Shown: positions 34,056-44,796, numbered from the stretch's first letter. The stretch is 64,000 nt of DNA from Chlorokybus atmophyticus (GCA_009103225.1 RHPI01001715.1:454099-518098); one strand, 5' to 3'. Notes: a model not told the origin generated them from the sequence alone. Translations and numbers: made by a program.

Positions 34056-35093
34056 TCAAGCCTCATAGTTCCATGACACGGGAGGGTAGTCACAGCGCAT
34101 ATCCATTGTTTCAAGCATGAGACGCCCTATGCACTTCGCCATTGCGGGAGGAATTGCATTCGCTATGGTAATGGCCGAGATTATCCATGGCCCTCCCAGC
34201 GCTGTTTGCCATGCAGCAATGCCGCCCCTGGTGCTTGAAAGGCCATAGACCGGGTACATTTGCCGTGGCGCGTTTAATGTCAAAATTGTCTTCTTCGCGC
34301 TAACGGCCAGGTGCGGCGATAGCAGTCCAACCGCCTTGCCTGCGTGTGAGCAGCGTGCTGGTGGGGTAGCTACCACTGGCTGTGTCTCAAACAGACGGTG
34401 TCGGAGAGTTAATAGGCCAAACATCGTGCCACAAAGGGACAGATTGGGTCTAAATGAGGAAGCTGCTCCTGGCACATTCTCAATCACAAACTTGACCTGG
34501 CTTGCAAGCAGCAGATGTCGGACGAGCGGTATCATATTCTGATGTCTCCAGGATGTGCGATGTGCCGCCCGTTGAGGTGCCGGGATAGCACCTGAATAGG
34601 CCTGGCATGGTGGATTGGCCCATATGAGCTCGAACTCGCTCAGCTCTCCTGCACTTAGGGTGCATACATCACGGTGTATGAAGGGCAGCAGGTACTTAGA
34701 GGAGGGACTTATGTCCATCGCGTTCACGTCAAAGCCTGCGTGATATAGACCAACACTGGCACCGCCACCGCCGCAGAGTAGGTCGAGTGCCCTTGGTCTG
34801 CGTGTGCGTCCAAGCTTGTTGTTAAATGGCGTGTATGTGGTCAAGGCTGGCCGTGGTGCTGGCCAGGGACTAACAATGATGCCGTCCAGGCTTGGTTTGC
34901 AACTGACGTTCTCCCCTCCGGCGCGCAGAACATGGCGTGCCCCATCAACGGGTGTGTACGCAAATACGTTGTGCCCTTTGAAGTTGATGGTTTGTGGTCG
35001 ATCACCGTCATCGAATACTATACGGTGCTGCCCTGCAAAGACATTTTCCATTGCACCATGCATATATAAGCAGTCCTTAATCTCGCACGCCAC
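34056..35093 (-). CDS. Cytosine-5 DNA methyltransferase, phage-type
   Basis: An open frame of 345 codons has the C5-methyltransferase motifs in order. Motif I is ALDLLCGGGGASVGL with AGFDV after it (SAM binding), motif IV ANPPCQAYSG with the catalytic Pro-Cys, motif VI VIENVPGA, and motif VIII RHRLFET. The C-terminal NAIPPAMA fits motif X. The LCGTMFGL and RHRLFET block resembles small bacteriophage enzymes more than eukaryotic DNMT1, DNMT3 or CMT, which are larger. The N-terminal 80 residues contain IVFDDGDRPQTINF, a Tudor-like DDGD strand. The 35093 start codon is GTG just after a TAG, so the true 5' exon is probably upstream (35305-35108). It sits tail-to-tail with the Plavaka transposase, about 200 bp apart. 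No frameshift or stop is present, unlike its neighbours. Confidence 0.88.
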   Translation of the reverse strand: MACEIKDCLYMHGAMENVFAGQHRIVFDDGDRPQTINFKGHNVFAYTPVDGARHVLRAGGENVSCKPSLDGIIVSPWPAPRPALTTYTPFNNKLGRTRRPRALDLLCGGGGASVGLYHAGFDVNAMDISPSSKYLLPFIHRDVCTLSAGELSEFELIWANPPCQAYSGAIPAPQRAAHRTSWRHQNMIPLVRHLLLASQVKFVIENVPGAASSFRPNLSLCGTMFGLLTLRHRLFETQPVVATPPARCSHAGKAVGLLSPHLAVSAKKTILTLNAPRQMYPVYGLSSTRGGIAAWQTALGGPWIISAITIANAIPPAMAKCIGRLMLETMDMRCDYPPVSWNYEA

Positions 35094-35107
35094 GAAGCGA
35101 TGCTAAC

Positions 35108-35305
35108 CTAACGTTTGCTTGAATGAATCCACGACGCCCGCTTACCATACCATTCCCCATGCAGCGGCCAATGCACCATAACACTCACACCGATCAGCTG
35201 CTCGCATCCCAACTTAACTGCGTTCCGCAGCCGATGCAGTGCGCTGTCCAACAGTCGATGGTCTGCCTCCTCTACAGCGGCCAGGGGATGGAAGTGCCCA
35301 TGCAC
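35108..35305 (-). CDS. Possible 5' exon of the methyltransferase gene
   Basis: An open frame ending in VHWPLHGEWYG just before a GTAAGC donor at about 35144. A W..W pattern followed downstream by DDGD is what a Tudor-like domain split by an intron would show. The phase across the proposed intron does not match the simplest acceptor, so the join is unproven. Confidence 0.4.
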   Translation of the reverse strand: MHGHFHPLAAVEEADHRLLDSALHRLRNAVKLGCEQLIGVSVMVHWPLHGEWYGKRASWIHSSKR

Positions 35306-35531
35306 ATACCGTAGAAGACTGCTCTGAATGCGACAACAGCTTCAACATGCATGAAATAAGCATACGCCCAACATAACATGCAGTGATACGTCGCGGTCCA
35401 CTCTGCCGAATTACCTCCACAGCATCCACCACCTGTCCACTAACCACATGTCCCGGTGTTGTTTATGCGAAGAAGCGCATGGGTTCACCTCGCCACTCGA
35501 ATCATGAGCGCGAGCACGATTCGCACACGCA

Positions 35532-35789
35532 TTACACGCAATGGAAAAACTTGGATTCCTTGCACAACACTTTCCCGAGTTGGCAGCCAAACACGTCAAC
35601 ATTGTGTGTTGTGTGATGCCAGCAAGCACCACGAAAACCATGGCACACTGTCTGCACTCGCTGGCATTCGGTCAAGTGTGCTCGCATTTGCTGCTTACGG
35701 CCATTGGCACATACGTACGCATTGCATTGTGGGCACACCAAGCATGGTCTGCTAGGTGAGGGGGATTGAACTGCTGCCGCCAACATCAT
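35532..35789 (-). CDS. Zinc-finger-bearing exon upstream of the methyltransferase
   Basis: Encodes CPQC, about 15 residues, then HLTEC, a C2HC-type finger similar to the N-terminal finger of the transposase and to that at 39.9-40.1 kb. It could be the first exon of the methyltransferase gene or a separate small gene. Confidence 0.4.
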   Translation of the reverse strand: MMLAAAVQSPSPSRPCLVCPQCNAYVCANGRKQQMRAHLTECQRVQTVCHGFRGACWHHTTHNVDVFGCQLGKVLCKESKFFHCV

Positions 35790-35940
35790 GCAAAATAGGA
35801 ATCACGGCACGGCACGGCACGGCTGCCCACAAACTGAGCGAGACTTTGGGGTATGGGCATCAATTTAGGGTTGCCAGCTTACGAACCCTAGTTGGGTCAC
35901 ACTTCAAGTGAAGCACGACCGCACCATGGACGCTATTGCA

Positions 35941-35994
35941 GTACCATGCATGGTACTACATCAACATGAATGGTACCGCATCTGTTAATGGTAC
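35941..35994. promoter_or_regulatory. GTACCATGCATGGTAC palindrome and two half sites
   Basis: A perfect 16-bp palindrome at 35941-35956, followed by ATGGTAC at 35970-35976 and 35988-35994, upstream of the minus-strand methyltransferase/zinc-finger exons. Confidence 0.55.
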
Positions 35995-36269
35995 TACAGT
36001 ACAAGGATACTTGCATACTACTACGATCGTAGAGTAATACTGTGCTATCATTTCATGGAATCCAGAGCGCTGTCCGAATTTGTTGCTGTCAACCACGCTC
36101 TAAACCAGCGAGGTATGCAAGCCATGCATTGACTCATGCGCCGGGCAGTCATCATACACATGTATAGCCAATGCTTCTGACAACAGCAGATTTCGGGTGC
36201 ACCATGCACCATCTATACATGTACCTACATGGTTCACAGAAAGCCCACACAAAACGACAATACATGCAC

Positions 36270-36560
36270 AATTGTCATCACGGCGGGGGCCAAATCACCG
36301 CCGACACGTTGGCGTCTTGCATCAGGCGTGGCGACCAAAACGGGTGAGGTTGCTTGCAGAGGGGACACGTTTGTAGATTTGATTGACATGCCACGGTCTT
36401 CTGATGTGCTATGATGCAGACATGGCACATCGCTTTCTTGCAACAGGGCGTCTCCCCATCCGCTTGGGGGGGGTGGCTCTTCAATGCGACAAATCAGCAC
36501 ACATGGTGCACGCGGGTGTGCAAGCTGCCTCTGCCACCAAACTCTGTTATCGCATTGCAG
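36270..36560 (-). pseudogene. RING-finger-like segment with frameshift
   Basis: Reading leftward, ACTMCADL gives a first CxxC pair. After a one-frame shift, PCCKKAMCHVC, then HQKT and CPLCKQPHPFW, complete a RING-like order of Cys/His residues. The shift lies near a run of eight G at 36466-36473, so it may be a sequencing error. A RING would suggest ubiquitin ligase activity; confidence is limited because the domain spans two frames. Confidence 0.4.
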
Positions 36561-36813
36561 GCGTAGCGACTCCCATCTGAATGACGCAGCATATCGCTCC
36601 ACTGCCTGCTCAATCACCTGACGCCCGTCTGTCGCCATACATCACCTGCTGGTCTTGGTGGTCTTGTCCAGCAGCACGTTCATCCAGGCCCTCGACATGG
36701 TTGTCGTCACTCGTGTACTCCCTCGCATCGCCAATTTCTTCGAGCTGCCACAGAGTCAGCTCAACGTGCCGTATGACATATAGCCACTGCCAGCCAAAGC
36801 ATGCCAAGTACAG

Positions 36814-37300
36814 CTAGAATGGTTTTACTTGCCACCCAGTATGTTTGCTCAGGTAGTGGCATACATCTCGACCCGCATCAATCGACATCGACAGGTACAT
36901 CTGCTGCAGCAGGTCGAAGTCTCGCTCCGCGAATAGCTCTTGCACATTGCCGGGTTGCTGCGGCAGCAACAACACCATCATATCGAGGACGGCGAGGGGC
37001 AACATCGAACTACGGATGGCCATGTCGTGTTTGGGTTTCAACCATGTCCAATCCCCAGGGGTCTGTGTAGACCGCACTCTCTGCGTTTGCTTCCACTTAT
37101 TGCATACTTTTGTCACCCACCTCGAGGCATGCCGCATGCGGTGATGCAGCGCGTCTAGGTCGTATTGTAGGGCGATCAACTCCTTTGCACTACGAGTCAG
37201 CCCCTCAAAGCGTCTGCGCGTCGGTGCTTTTAGCTTAGGCAGCTCGTGCCGCATCGGCTGTCTCTCTGGACGATGCTGAGCACCCACATGACGCTGTAAT
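36814..37300 (-). CDS. Hypothetical helical exon
   Basis: Open frame preceded by a CAG acceptor near 37290. It encodes basic and helix-rich sequence (ELIALQYDLDALHHRMRHA) and ends TAG. No family recognised. It lies between the RING-like piece and a basic/acidic exon on the same strand. Confidence 0.4.
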
Positions 37301-37399
37301 CCCGCATGTGCCTACTCAGGTCACACAATCAGCCCTAGTGAGGCTTTAAGGCGCTGTGCTTCTTCTAACGTTGTAACAATGCCTCACCTTTCCTTTTTT

Positions 37400-38260
37400 G
37401 GTCCTGTTAGCGTCCCTTGTTCCAACAACCTTCTTCTTTTTGTTTTTGTCAACCTGCACATCCTGGCAGGCGCTCTCCGTGGCATTGTCACTCAGAGGAG
37501 GTAAGGCGTTATCTTCTTGCTCCACAGCCTTGCGCTTGCTGGTTGCCTCCCGTTCCTCCACGACCTCATGTTGCTTTTGAAGGTCGAGCATGAAGCCTTT
37601 GTCTTTCAGCGCAGCTTTCAGGACACCTCAATCAATCTCTTTACCTACAAGACAGGCTGGGATCAATGTGGAAAGCTTAGAGGGAGAGGGCGAGCTGACG
37701 ATGCTTCTTGATGGAGATGCCTCCGGATGGTTAAAATGCAGTGGCGAGTGAGTCTCCGCAGCAGGAAGGGAGGGTACTAAATTGTTATTGTGAGCATGTG
37801 GCTGTGGTTGAGGGGAGGCAGGATGTGCAGAACAGTCGGCTACTTCTTGCCTAGCACACGAAGGCGAGGCCTGAGGCGTTGGCGCAGCACCTTGGGTCAC
37901 AGGCGGTGGTAGCGGGGAATTGGCAACGCCATTCCGCCACTCTCCGATCAGGTCTGTTACCTCCGATGGCACTTCATGCATAGGCCACGACCATTGTTCG
38001 GTACTTGCAGGCTTGAGGAGCCCAAAATGTGCTTCTGGCTCATCAAGAGCAGTGTTGCCCACCACCAGGACTGAGTTGGGGGCTTCTTTATTTCCAACCC
38101 AAACTGCGTTGCCGGGCCGTGGCACCTACTCCCCATGCTCGCGCTGAACGGTCACGAAGCCAATCAACAAGCCCAGCTTGTTGGCAAACATGGTCATCTG
38201 CAGGTGCTCGACGTACACATCTTTCCTCCGCACGATCTGTCGCACCTTGGCCATGGCTAT
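37400..38260 (-). pseudogene. Hypothetical protein with Pro/Ser-rich and KKKKK segments
   Basis: One frame runs almost 290 codons leftward from an ATG near 38254 (MAKVRQIVRRKDVYVEHL). It passes a Pro/Ser-rich centre and a coiled Glu-rich part to DKNKKKKVVG and TKKGK before a GTGAGG donor. It is interrupted only by TAG at 38127-38125 and TGA at 37630-37628. The basic C-terminus looks like a nuclear localisation signal. No domain recognised. Confidence 0.45.
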
Positions 38261-38261
38261 G

Positions 38262-38770
38262 TTAATATATGTTGCAATTGACATCAGCCAACATGGTCGC
38301 AGGCAGTTTGTCGTAATACTGCGCCATTTCTCCCGCGGCACCAGTGGCTCTACAGAGGTCTAGGTTTTTGCTCGCCACGCCTGCATCGACAGCCTTGGCG
38401 GTGATTTTGTGAAGAGTGTCCCCCCTGCCGTCGTCGTCCATGGTGTCCAGCATGGCCCAAAATCTTCTCGAGCTGGGGCATTTGTGATCATTCAGGACAC
38501 TTTGCGCTATGGATGGCCTGGCGCGAAACACACAACGGTGGAAGCAATTACCAACCATTGGCGCATTGAAGTGGTCCCGTGAGACGAGCTGGCCACCTAG
38601 CATGACTGATGGCCGTATGCGGGTTGCGGCTAGCTCCTCTGATGACTTGCTGGCAGGTGGTGACCCCTGCTGCATGCGCATACAGCACTCATATGGTGTC
38701 CAACTGTGGACGGCAAGAGTCACAGTGACTGATAAAGTACCTGAGTTTGGGGCAGACTGCCGGCTTCAAC
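38262..38770 (-). CDS. Hypothetical exon with conserved-looking globular segment
   Basis: Open frame of about 150 codons including HKCPSSRRFWAMLDTMDD and AVDAGVASKNLDL. It resembles a folded domain but I recognise none. It probably belongs to the same minus-strand gene as its neighbours. Confidence 0.4.
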
Positions 38771-38779
38771 TTGCAGCGG

Positions 38780-40170
38780 GTGGGGTAAGGTAGGTGCAGA
38801 AGCCACATCGGTTGTTGCATTGTGCTGTGGTCTCGCCGGTTGCGGCAAGAAGGATTGTTGCCCCGCATTCACCGGTGCTGCTCGTGGAGGAGATGGCAGT
38901 GCATGAAGAACTGGTGCCGCGGAAGGTGGTTGCGCTCTGGCTGCGAGGGGAGCACGAGCGGCAGGTGAGACCAGTTGTGCATGCAGCAAGGGGGGCTGTA
39001 TACGAGACCCAGGATAAAATGGCTCACAATGTTGCAAAGGACGATTATAAGCTTATGCACTGCCTGACGCATTGTTACCAAGGCACAAGCATAAAAGACA
39101 GCGACTTACCTCGATGGCCTGTGGGCTACATGGAGCAGGGGAAGCCATGGGGGCTGAAAAGGTGGTGTTAAGTGCACTCTCCCCGCCACCCTCGATCGCA
39201 GACTCGTCACGGAGCTCGTGAGCCATGGGCACATCATGCGCCACTGCCCCAATGGACATGTCGGGATTCAACAGGCCAACATGCATGTTAAACTGATGCC
39301 GCATTGCCGCCGCGCCCATCAGCAAGTGGGATTGAAGGACCAGTTGATGGGATTGAATCCAGGCTTGATATGAGCTTCAACAGAACGTGCACTGTGGTGT
39401 TGTCAACCAATCACATGTGGGTTAGCTGCATGCTTGCGACACTGCAATTGCAATAGTCAACTGCGTCACACCGTCATCAGTTGGTTGCTTCAAATAGTCA
39501 CCTGCGGCATTGCTGGTTGATGCACGAATGATTGCATGGACTGCGTCATTGCTGGTTGATGCACTACGGGTTGAATGCCGGATGAATGGCCACGCGCTCC
39601 TGTGCTCAAACCCAGCCTACTTCGCTCGGCACGCGCGCGTCTTCGCACGCTCACGCACATTCTAGCATGCAAAGGTAGGCATGCATTGGAGGTGCATGCA
39701 GTCAAATGCACAGCGTTTGGCAACAACATACCGCCCAGCTCTGTCTGTCTGCTCTGGCTTCCGCAATGTCGGCTTGATTGTAGGGTGGGTATGGGTGAAT
39801 AGTGGAGGCCTGCAGCCACGCTATATGTATCACATGGACTGCGCTAAAAAATAAATTGCTCTTGCGAGGAAATGCATGTGACTGTTGAGCGTACCTCTGC
39901 ATTCTTTTGTGCTTGTTCCCACAGTCGCAATTGGTCCCGCATGGTTATGACAAGAGGCTCCAAGGACTGCAGCTCATAATCCACTCCTTGTTTCAAAAAG
40001 CGAGCCATCAAACAGCTCTCTGTGTGGAGATGGTCCTTAATGGCTTGCCTGCTAGTTTGTCCAATGTTGGTGATGCATGTTGGACAGCCCCATTGCTGAC
40101 GCCTGCCATGATCCAAGACGTGGCGCCTGGTAGTAGCTGACTTCGCTGCTTGAACTCTTACGGCCACAAC
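38780..40170 (-). CDS. 5' exons of a minus-strand gene, N-terminal zinc finger
   Basis: The first exon (about 40167-39893, donor GTACGC) has CPTC, 14 residues, then HLHTESC, a C2HC finger, then a helix (MRDQLRLWEQAQKNAEV). An exon ending near 39500 contains repeated VHQPAM motifs before a GTGACT donor. One ending near 39106 has donor GTAAGT after PQAIE. A Pro/Ala-rich exon ends near 38741 at GTACTT. These splice sites support a real multi-exon gene that may extend through 38.7-36.2 kb. Function unknown. Confidence 0.45.
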
Positions 40171-40367
40171 TTCCAGAAAGATGAGCCACGCCGCCGCCGC
40201 CGCCGCCGACGACTCCTGATCCTCCGCCTCCTAGTCGAACCCAGGTCCACTACGCCGGACATTCGACTCGTCATCGACCTGGTGCCCCTGCATGCCATCA
40301 TACGGCCATCAATGAAGCTGTTTGGGTGAGTGCACGCTAACTCCCATTAGAGCTGGTCGAGCAATGC

Positions 40368-40530
40368 CTCTGTCATACCATGGATGGTACGACAGAGCCA
40401 TTGTATGGCAATAATTGAGGTTGGACGAGAGATGCCTCTGTCGTACCATAAATGTTACGACACAACCATTGTTAGCAATGGTTGTACGAAGCATGGATGG
40501 CACGAATGCATAAGTCGTACCATCAACCAT
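40368..40530. promoter_or_regulatory. Repeated TCGTACCAT palindromes before the 40.7-kb gene
   Basis: An inverted repeat has 14-bp arms at 40368-40381 (CTCTGTCATACCAT) and 40384-40397. A second copy about 70 bp on (40439-40462) is a slightly mismatched palindrome on the same core. A further GTCGTACCAT lies at 40514-40523. They lie 180-340 bp upstream of the ATG at 40706 and also upstream of the divergent minus-strand gene at 40170. Confidence 0.6.
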
Positions 40531-40705
40531 AGGAGCAAGGATGCACTACAAGTGCGACTCTAGTGCGGGACACTAGACGTTAAAAACCGCCTCATTTTTG
40601 TTTTCGCGACTCGTACATACGGGCGGGCCAACCGGCGGCGGCAGCGGTGAAGGCGGCAGCGCCACCATCAGCTAAACAGGCGGCACCCGACTATCAGTTT
40701 AAGAG

Positions 40706-42527
40706 ATGCCTCGTGGTCCATCCGTGGGTGCACCTCGTTGTGGAGGTCGGCGCCAGTTGTTCACATTGCCCCCAGTGTTCAACCTGGCAACCGTCGCCAA
40801 CCAATCGCAGCAAGAACCCAAGCTAACGCCCAGCACATCACAACAACTCCATCTGACCCCGCAGTTGCAAGGGCAAGCTAGACTGCATGCGTTCATGATG
40901 CACTGTGCATGTTGCTTCTTGCTCAACTTCGAACTTGGATGCTTGCTTCTTTCATGACTAGCACAGTGACTCACTGCATGCGTTCTGGATACAATGTGCA
41001 CGTTGTTCTTCGTTCTTTACTGTAGAGGTTGCATCTTTCATGGCTGGCAGCATGACTCATGTGGTTGTGCTTGCAGAGGGTCGATTAGAACCCCCAACCA
41101 AGACGCATTTGACCGTGACGTAGCAACCTCGGCCGTCAGCAACCCTTCCCCCCAAGCAAGTAGAAGATTGGCAACGAGGTAAGCACTGTGTGACACTGTG
41201 ACACTGTGTGTATGTGTGTAACGGATTGTTCTTGTATGGACAGCACTTGCGAGATGCCGTCGTTGAAATCAAAAACGGCCACTGGGTAGAGAGCCACGCT
41301 TATCTCAAAGAACACTATTCGTAACGTCATGTGTCAGGTGCTGTGAGTGCTTCATGACCTCACTGCACCGTGACACTGACCAACCTGCCCGTGACAAGTA
41401 GTTGGCTTCAACCATAACGACGAGGCCGATGCGGCCAATATCTATGAGGTGTACTGGACGCCCAAGAGTGCCCCTTCCACTGAAGTGTCGCATTGAAGAA
41501 AGCTACGCAGGTCCGGTCTGAGAACGTCACCAAGATCAAGCATGTCTTTGAGAAGGAGTACAAGTGGACACTGTTTAACAGCAACAAGCGCAAGTGAGTT
41601 GGGTCCCTCACCACCATGTCTGCTATGCAACACTGCCTTCTTACTTAGCCTCCATACACACGCATCTCGCCTATAATAACCGATTCAATTAGACACATCG
41701 ACGCCTTAATGGACCTCGAGACCCAAAACGCCCTGATGCGCAACGCGCTCCAAAATAAGTCACAGGCACTATTATAGCTTGGTGCAGGCTTAACTTGAAC
41801 TATCTATATCGCGACCAATGCCTTGTCTGCGGCAGTCATATATGACTGCCACAGACAAGTCATGGCGGTGATTTGAGGTGACCGACAATGCAGACCCGCA
41901 GCGGAGGAGATACATCCATGAATGGGGTAATCCCATAATGGCAAATGGTCGTGCAATGCTGGTCTTACGCCGTCACTACACCCGATCGCCGGCAACTGAC
42001 AGTCAACCACCTCGCATACTTGTTGCTTACGGTGCGCACTGAACTCATTAGCAATTCAGGAATGCTGTAGCCCAAAACTACAGGCTTGCAGACGCGCTGC
42101 AGTGAATAGTGGCTTTTTAAGCCACTAAGACATGCCTGTAAACTACGCAGGTGGAGCGCATCCTAAAGGGCAAGGATGGAGACCCTCTCATAGCTGCCAG
42201 CATCGACACACATGAAGAGTACCTCAGCAAAATCAACACGATGATCATGTTAATGAAGCGGGAGAGGCAACGGTACGCAGCCCTCCAGCCATTCACCCTT
42301 GTGAAACGCCGCACTGCATCTTGTGTCGAATACTTGAAAGATCCCAATCGGCGCCGGCCGCAAGAGACAGCAGCTCGTGCCCCGCTCGCTGAGGCAGAAC
42401 GGCATTTTATTAGCTGGCACAACCGTTCGAGGAGGAAGAGCAAGCTCCGGCGTCTCCTCCACAGGCCCCAGCGCGTGGTGCTTTGTTCCATGATGACGAG
42501 CAAAGCGATGATGGAGAGGAGCTGTAG
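40706..42527 (+). CDS. Multi-exon hypothetical gene at the right of the block
   Basis: Starts MPRGPSVGAP. Likely exons with GT-AG borders are 41077-41178, 41243-41320 (DAVVEIKNGHWVESHAYLKE), about 41402-41593 (IYEVYWTPK, then KIKHVFEKEYKWTLF; a frameshift lies between), about 41690-41760 (coiled DLETQNALMRNALQ) and 42151 onward (KGKDGDPLIAAS). The last reading changes frame near 42410 to an acidic tail, DDEQSDDGEEL, and TAG at 42525. The charged composition suggests a nuclear protein, but I recognise no domain. The ancestral model is uncertain. Confidence 0.45.
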
Positions 42528-42920
42528 CGCAGTTGGTAGTCCGTTTAGCTGGTAGTGTACATAGCTGCAAGGCTCTTGTGACTGAGTGTTGTGCATCAAC
42601 CAGCTCAATCAATCGTCATTATACTCATGCATGTCAAAACTTGCATCCCTATAATATACAACAAAACTGCAGGCATTGAAGTCACATACTCAAACTACAA
42701 GCCTTGGCTAGTGACTGAGAGACACTGTACACATTTCAGGTACCTGTACACGGCACAGGCACATCACGATGCTGGCAGTCAGTGACAGTCGCGTGTAGTC
42801 ACTATGCAGATACATATAATGACAGTTGGGCATCAGTCACCTTCAATTGCTTAAAAAATGCCTTATTCTATCGATAATTACCTAGTTAGTGTTTGTGAAT
42901 TAGGCTTACTCGCCTGCGCC

Positions 42921-43275
42921 GGATTGGTGTGTAACCTGCAGCAGCCTGTCACATAAGCTGAGTCACCTAAGTATGACTGATGTGTAACTTGCAAGTGCCT
43001 GCTAATTAGGTGTAGCCACCTGTTTAGGCCTGATGTGTAACTTACAGGTGCCCGTTAATTAGTTGTAGTCACCTGTTAAGGCCTGATAAGTAACTAACAA
43101 GTGCCTGTTAATTAAGTGTAGTCACCTGTTAAGGCCTGATAAGTAACTAACAGGTGGCTGTTAATTAGGCATAGTCACCTAAGGCTAAGGCTTGATAGGT
43201 AACTAACAGGCGCTTGTTAATTAGGCGGAGTCAACTGTTCAAGACTTAATTGTAACTGAAAGGGCCTGATAGTAA
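42921..43275. repeat. Tandem repeat, about 53-bp unit, six copies
   Basis: Units contain GTAACTAACAGGTGCCTGTTAA and GTCACCTGTTAAGGCCTGAT-type cores; GTAAC recurs at 42930, 42984, 43037, 43090, 43143 and 43199. It may lie at the right edge of the inserted block. Confidence 0.9.
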
Positions 43276-43399
43276 CGGAAGTCAACATTAGGTCCCTGTA
43301 TCGAGATTACACGTGGACTGAGCCACGACAGTCTAAATTAGTATTCTCGGGTGCACGGTCGTTACCAATATTTGGTCGGCCGACAGGGGAAACATATTG

Positions 43400-44106
43400 C
43401 GACGTACAGATTATGGCTCGTAGGTGTTCTGAATGTTGTCTTTTAGACATCCGAAGGATGAATCCGGATTTGATAATAGCCACTTGTCAAGTCTAGCGTA
43501 CTAAAGTACGCATTCCCTGACAACTTGTCAAGCACATCATCAACCCTTAGTAACGGGTATTTGTTCTTTACCGTGAGCTTCTTTTGGAGCACGGTAATCC
43601 ACACACATGCGCAACTTCCCATTCTTCTTTATAATAAACAAGATGGGTGCACCACAGGGTGAAGAACTTGGTTCAATCAATCCCGTTTTCAGTAACTCTT
43701 TTATCTGTGTTTCCATTTCCCCCTCTCACGAGGGCTCAACCTATATATAGGCCGAAATGGAGGCTCATTATCAGGAATTCAAGGTATTGTGTGCCCGACA
43801 CCTCGATCAGGGGGGCAAGCCCGGCAACTCATCTGAGAACACATCCTGAAACTTCTCAATGATGTTCGTCACACCTTCTGTATTGCCAGGCACTACATTA
43901 TCACTCGACGTTAAGTGCATTAGAAAAGCAAGTGTGTTTTTACGTAACACATGCTTCACTTGAAGCGCCGTAAGTAACGCAGGGTCTGTTTGCTTATATC
44001 CCAAGCTATGCGACCTTTGCACGGCCAAAGTGATGCGCTTACGCCCCTTCTTTACTGTGCACAACCGTGCAGCAGTATCCAATGTCATCGACACTTTATA
44101 TGCCAT
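43400..44106 (-). pseudogene. Gypsy Pol: RT N-terminal part
   Basis: From 44106 leftward: FQDVFSDELPGLPP, the usual start of gypsy RT, then [39 protein letters not shown] and [13 protein letters not shown] with the first catalytic Asp. There is a TGA near 43775, a frameshift near 43590 and a TAA near 43455. The homology fades at about 43400, where the 20987-21850 fragment would take over. Confidence 0.8.
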
Positions 44107-44281
44107 TCTTGGCCAAATGCCACATCAACACCAACGATGTGAATGGGTACTATGCAAGTTAAATTCGCTTGATAACTACTAATCTTAACTTTTAACTTGA
44201 GTTCACCTTTTACTGATAATGCACCCCCAGCCCCAGCAGCTGAGAAGGCTGAGGGTTTGCACGCTATCTGTTGCGCACAAC

Positions 44282-44485
44282 CTATTTTTCTTCAACGAAG
44301 TTATGCGTTGCCCCGATGTCAACCAAGAACGAGCTAGTAATACCATGTGCCATGCCTGTAAAGGTCCACAATAAAGGTACTACTTGCTGTTGAAAGGAAG
44401 CCAAGATTCCTTGACTGATGCGTGGGTTATCAACACTGCTGACAACCGCACTGTCCCCGTCTCGCTTTGTGAACTGTTTCAACAC
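44282..44485 (-). pseudogene. Gypsy aspartic protease remnant
   Basis: FLVDIGATHNFVEEK near 44325-44285 fits the retropepsin active-site motif, with Ile instead of Ser/Thr after the catalytic Asp. It lies between gag and RT as expected. Confidence 0.7.
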
Positions 44486-44796
44486 TTTCCCCCCTGGTAT
44501 GCTTTATCCACGGTCCATGATACTTGGGCACCATGACAACCACACTCAGTGTCGTGTGTTTATTTTGTGACTCACACAGCGTGCGCAAAACTTCTGTTAG
44601 CATGTTAAATTCTACATGCACTAGCACACAAGCATTGCCATCCACTTTTTCACTATCAAAAAGTGGCAGCTTATCATGTGCTTGCCATGCGTGTGTCATT
44701 ACATGCACACGAGACGATTCAATAAACCAGTTTGCTGCATGTAACGCTAGCAACTGGCCACTAGATGAAGGTACATCAGTCATGACGTAATCCTAT

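Noticed and set aside
34056-35093. Methyltransferase as bacterial contamination
   Set aside because: It is embedded between eukaryotic transposon genes on the same contig and has a Tudor-like N-terminal extension, with no prokaryotic neighbours.
42520-42560. tRNA-like A-box (GCTGTAGCGCAGTTGGTAG)
   Set aside because: No acceptor stem pairing and no GGTTCRA-type B-box follow within the needed distance.
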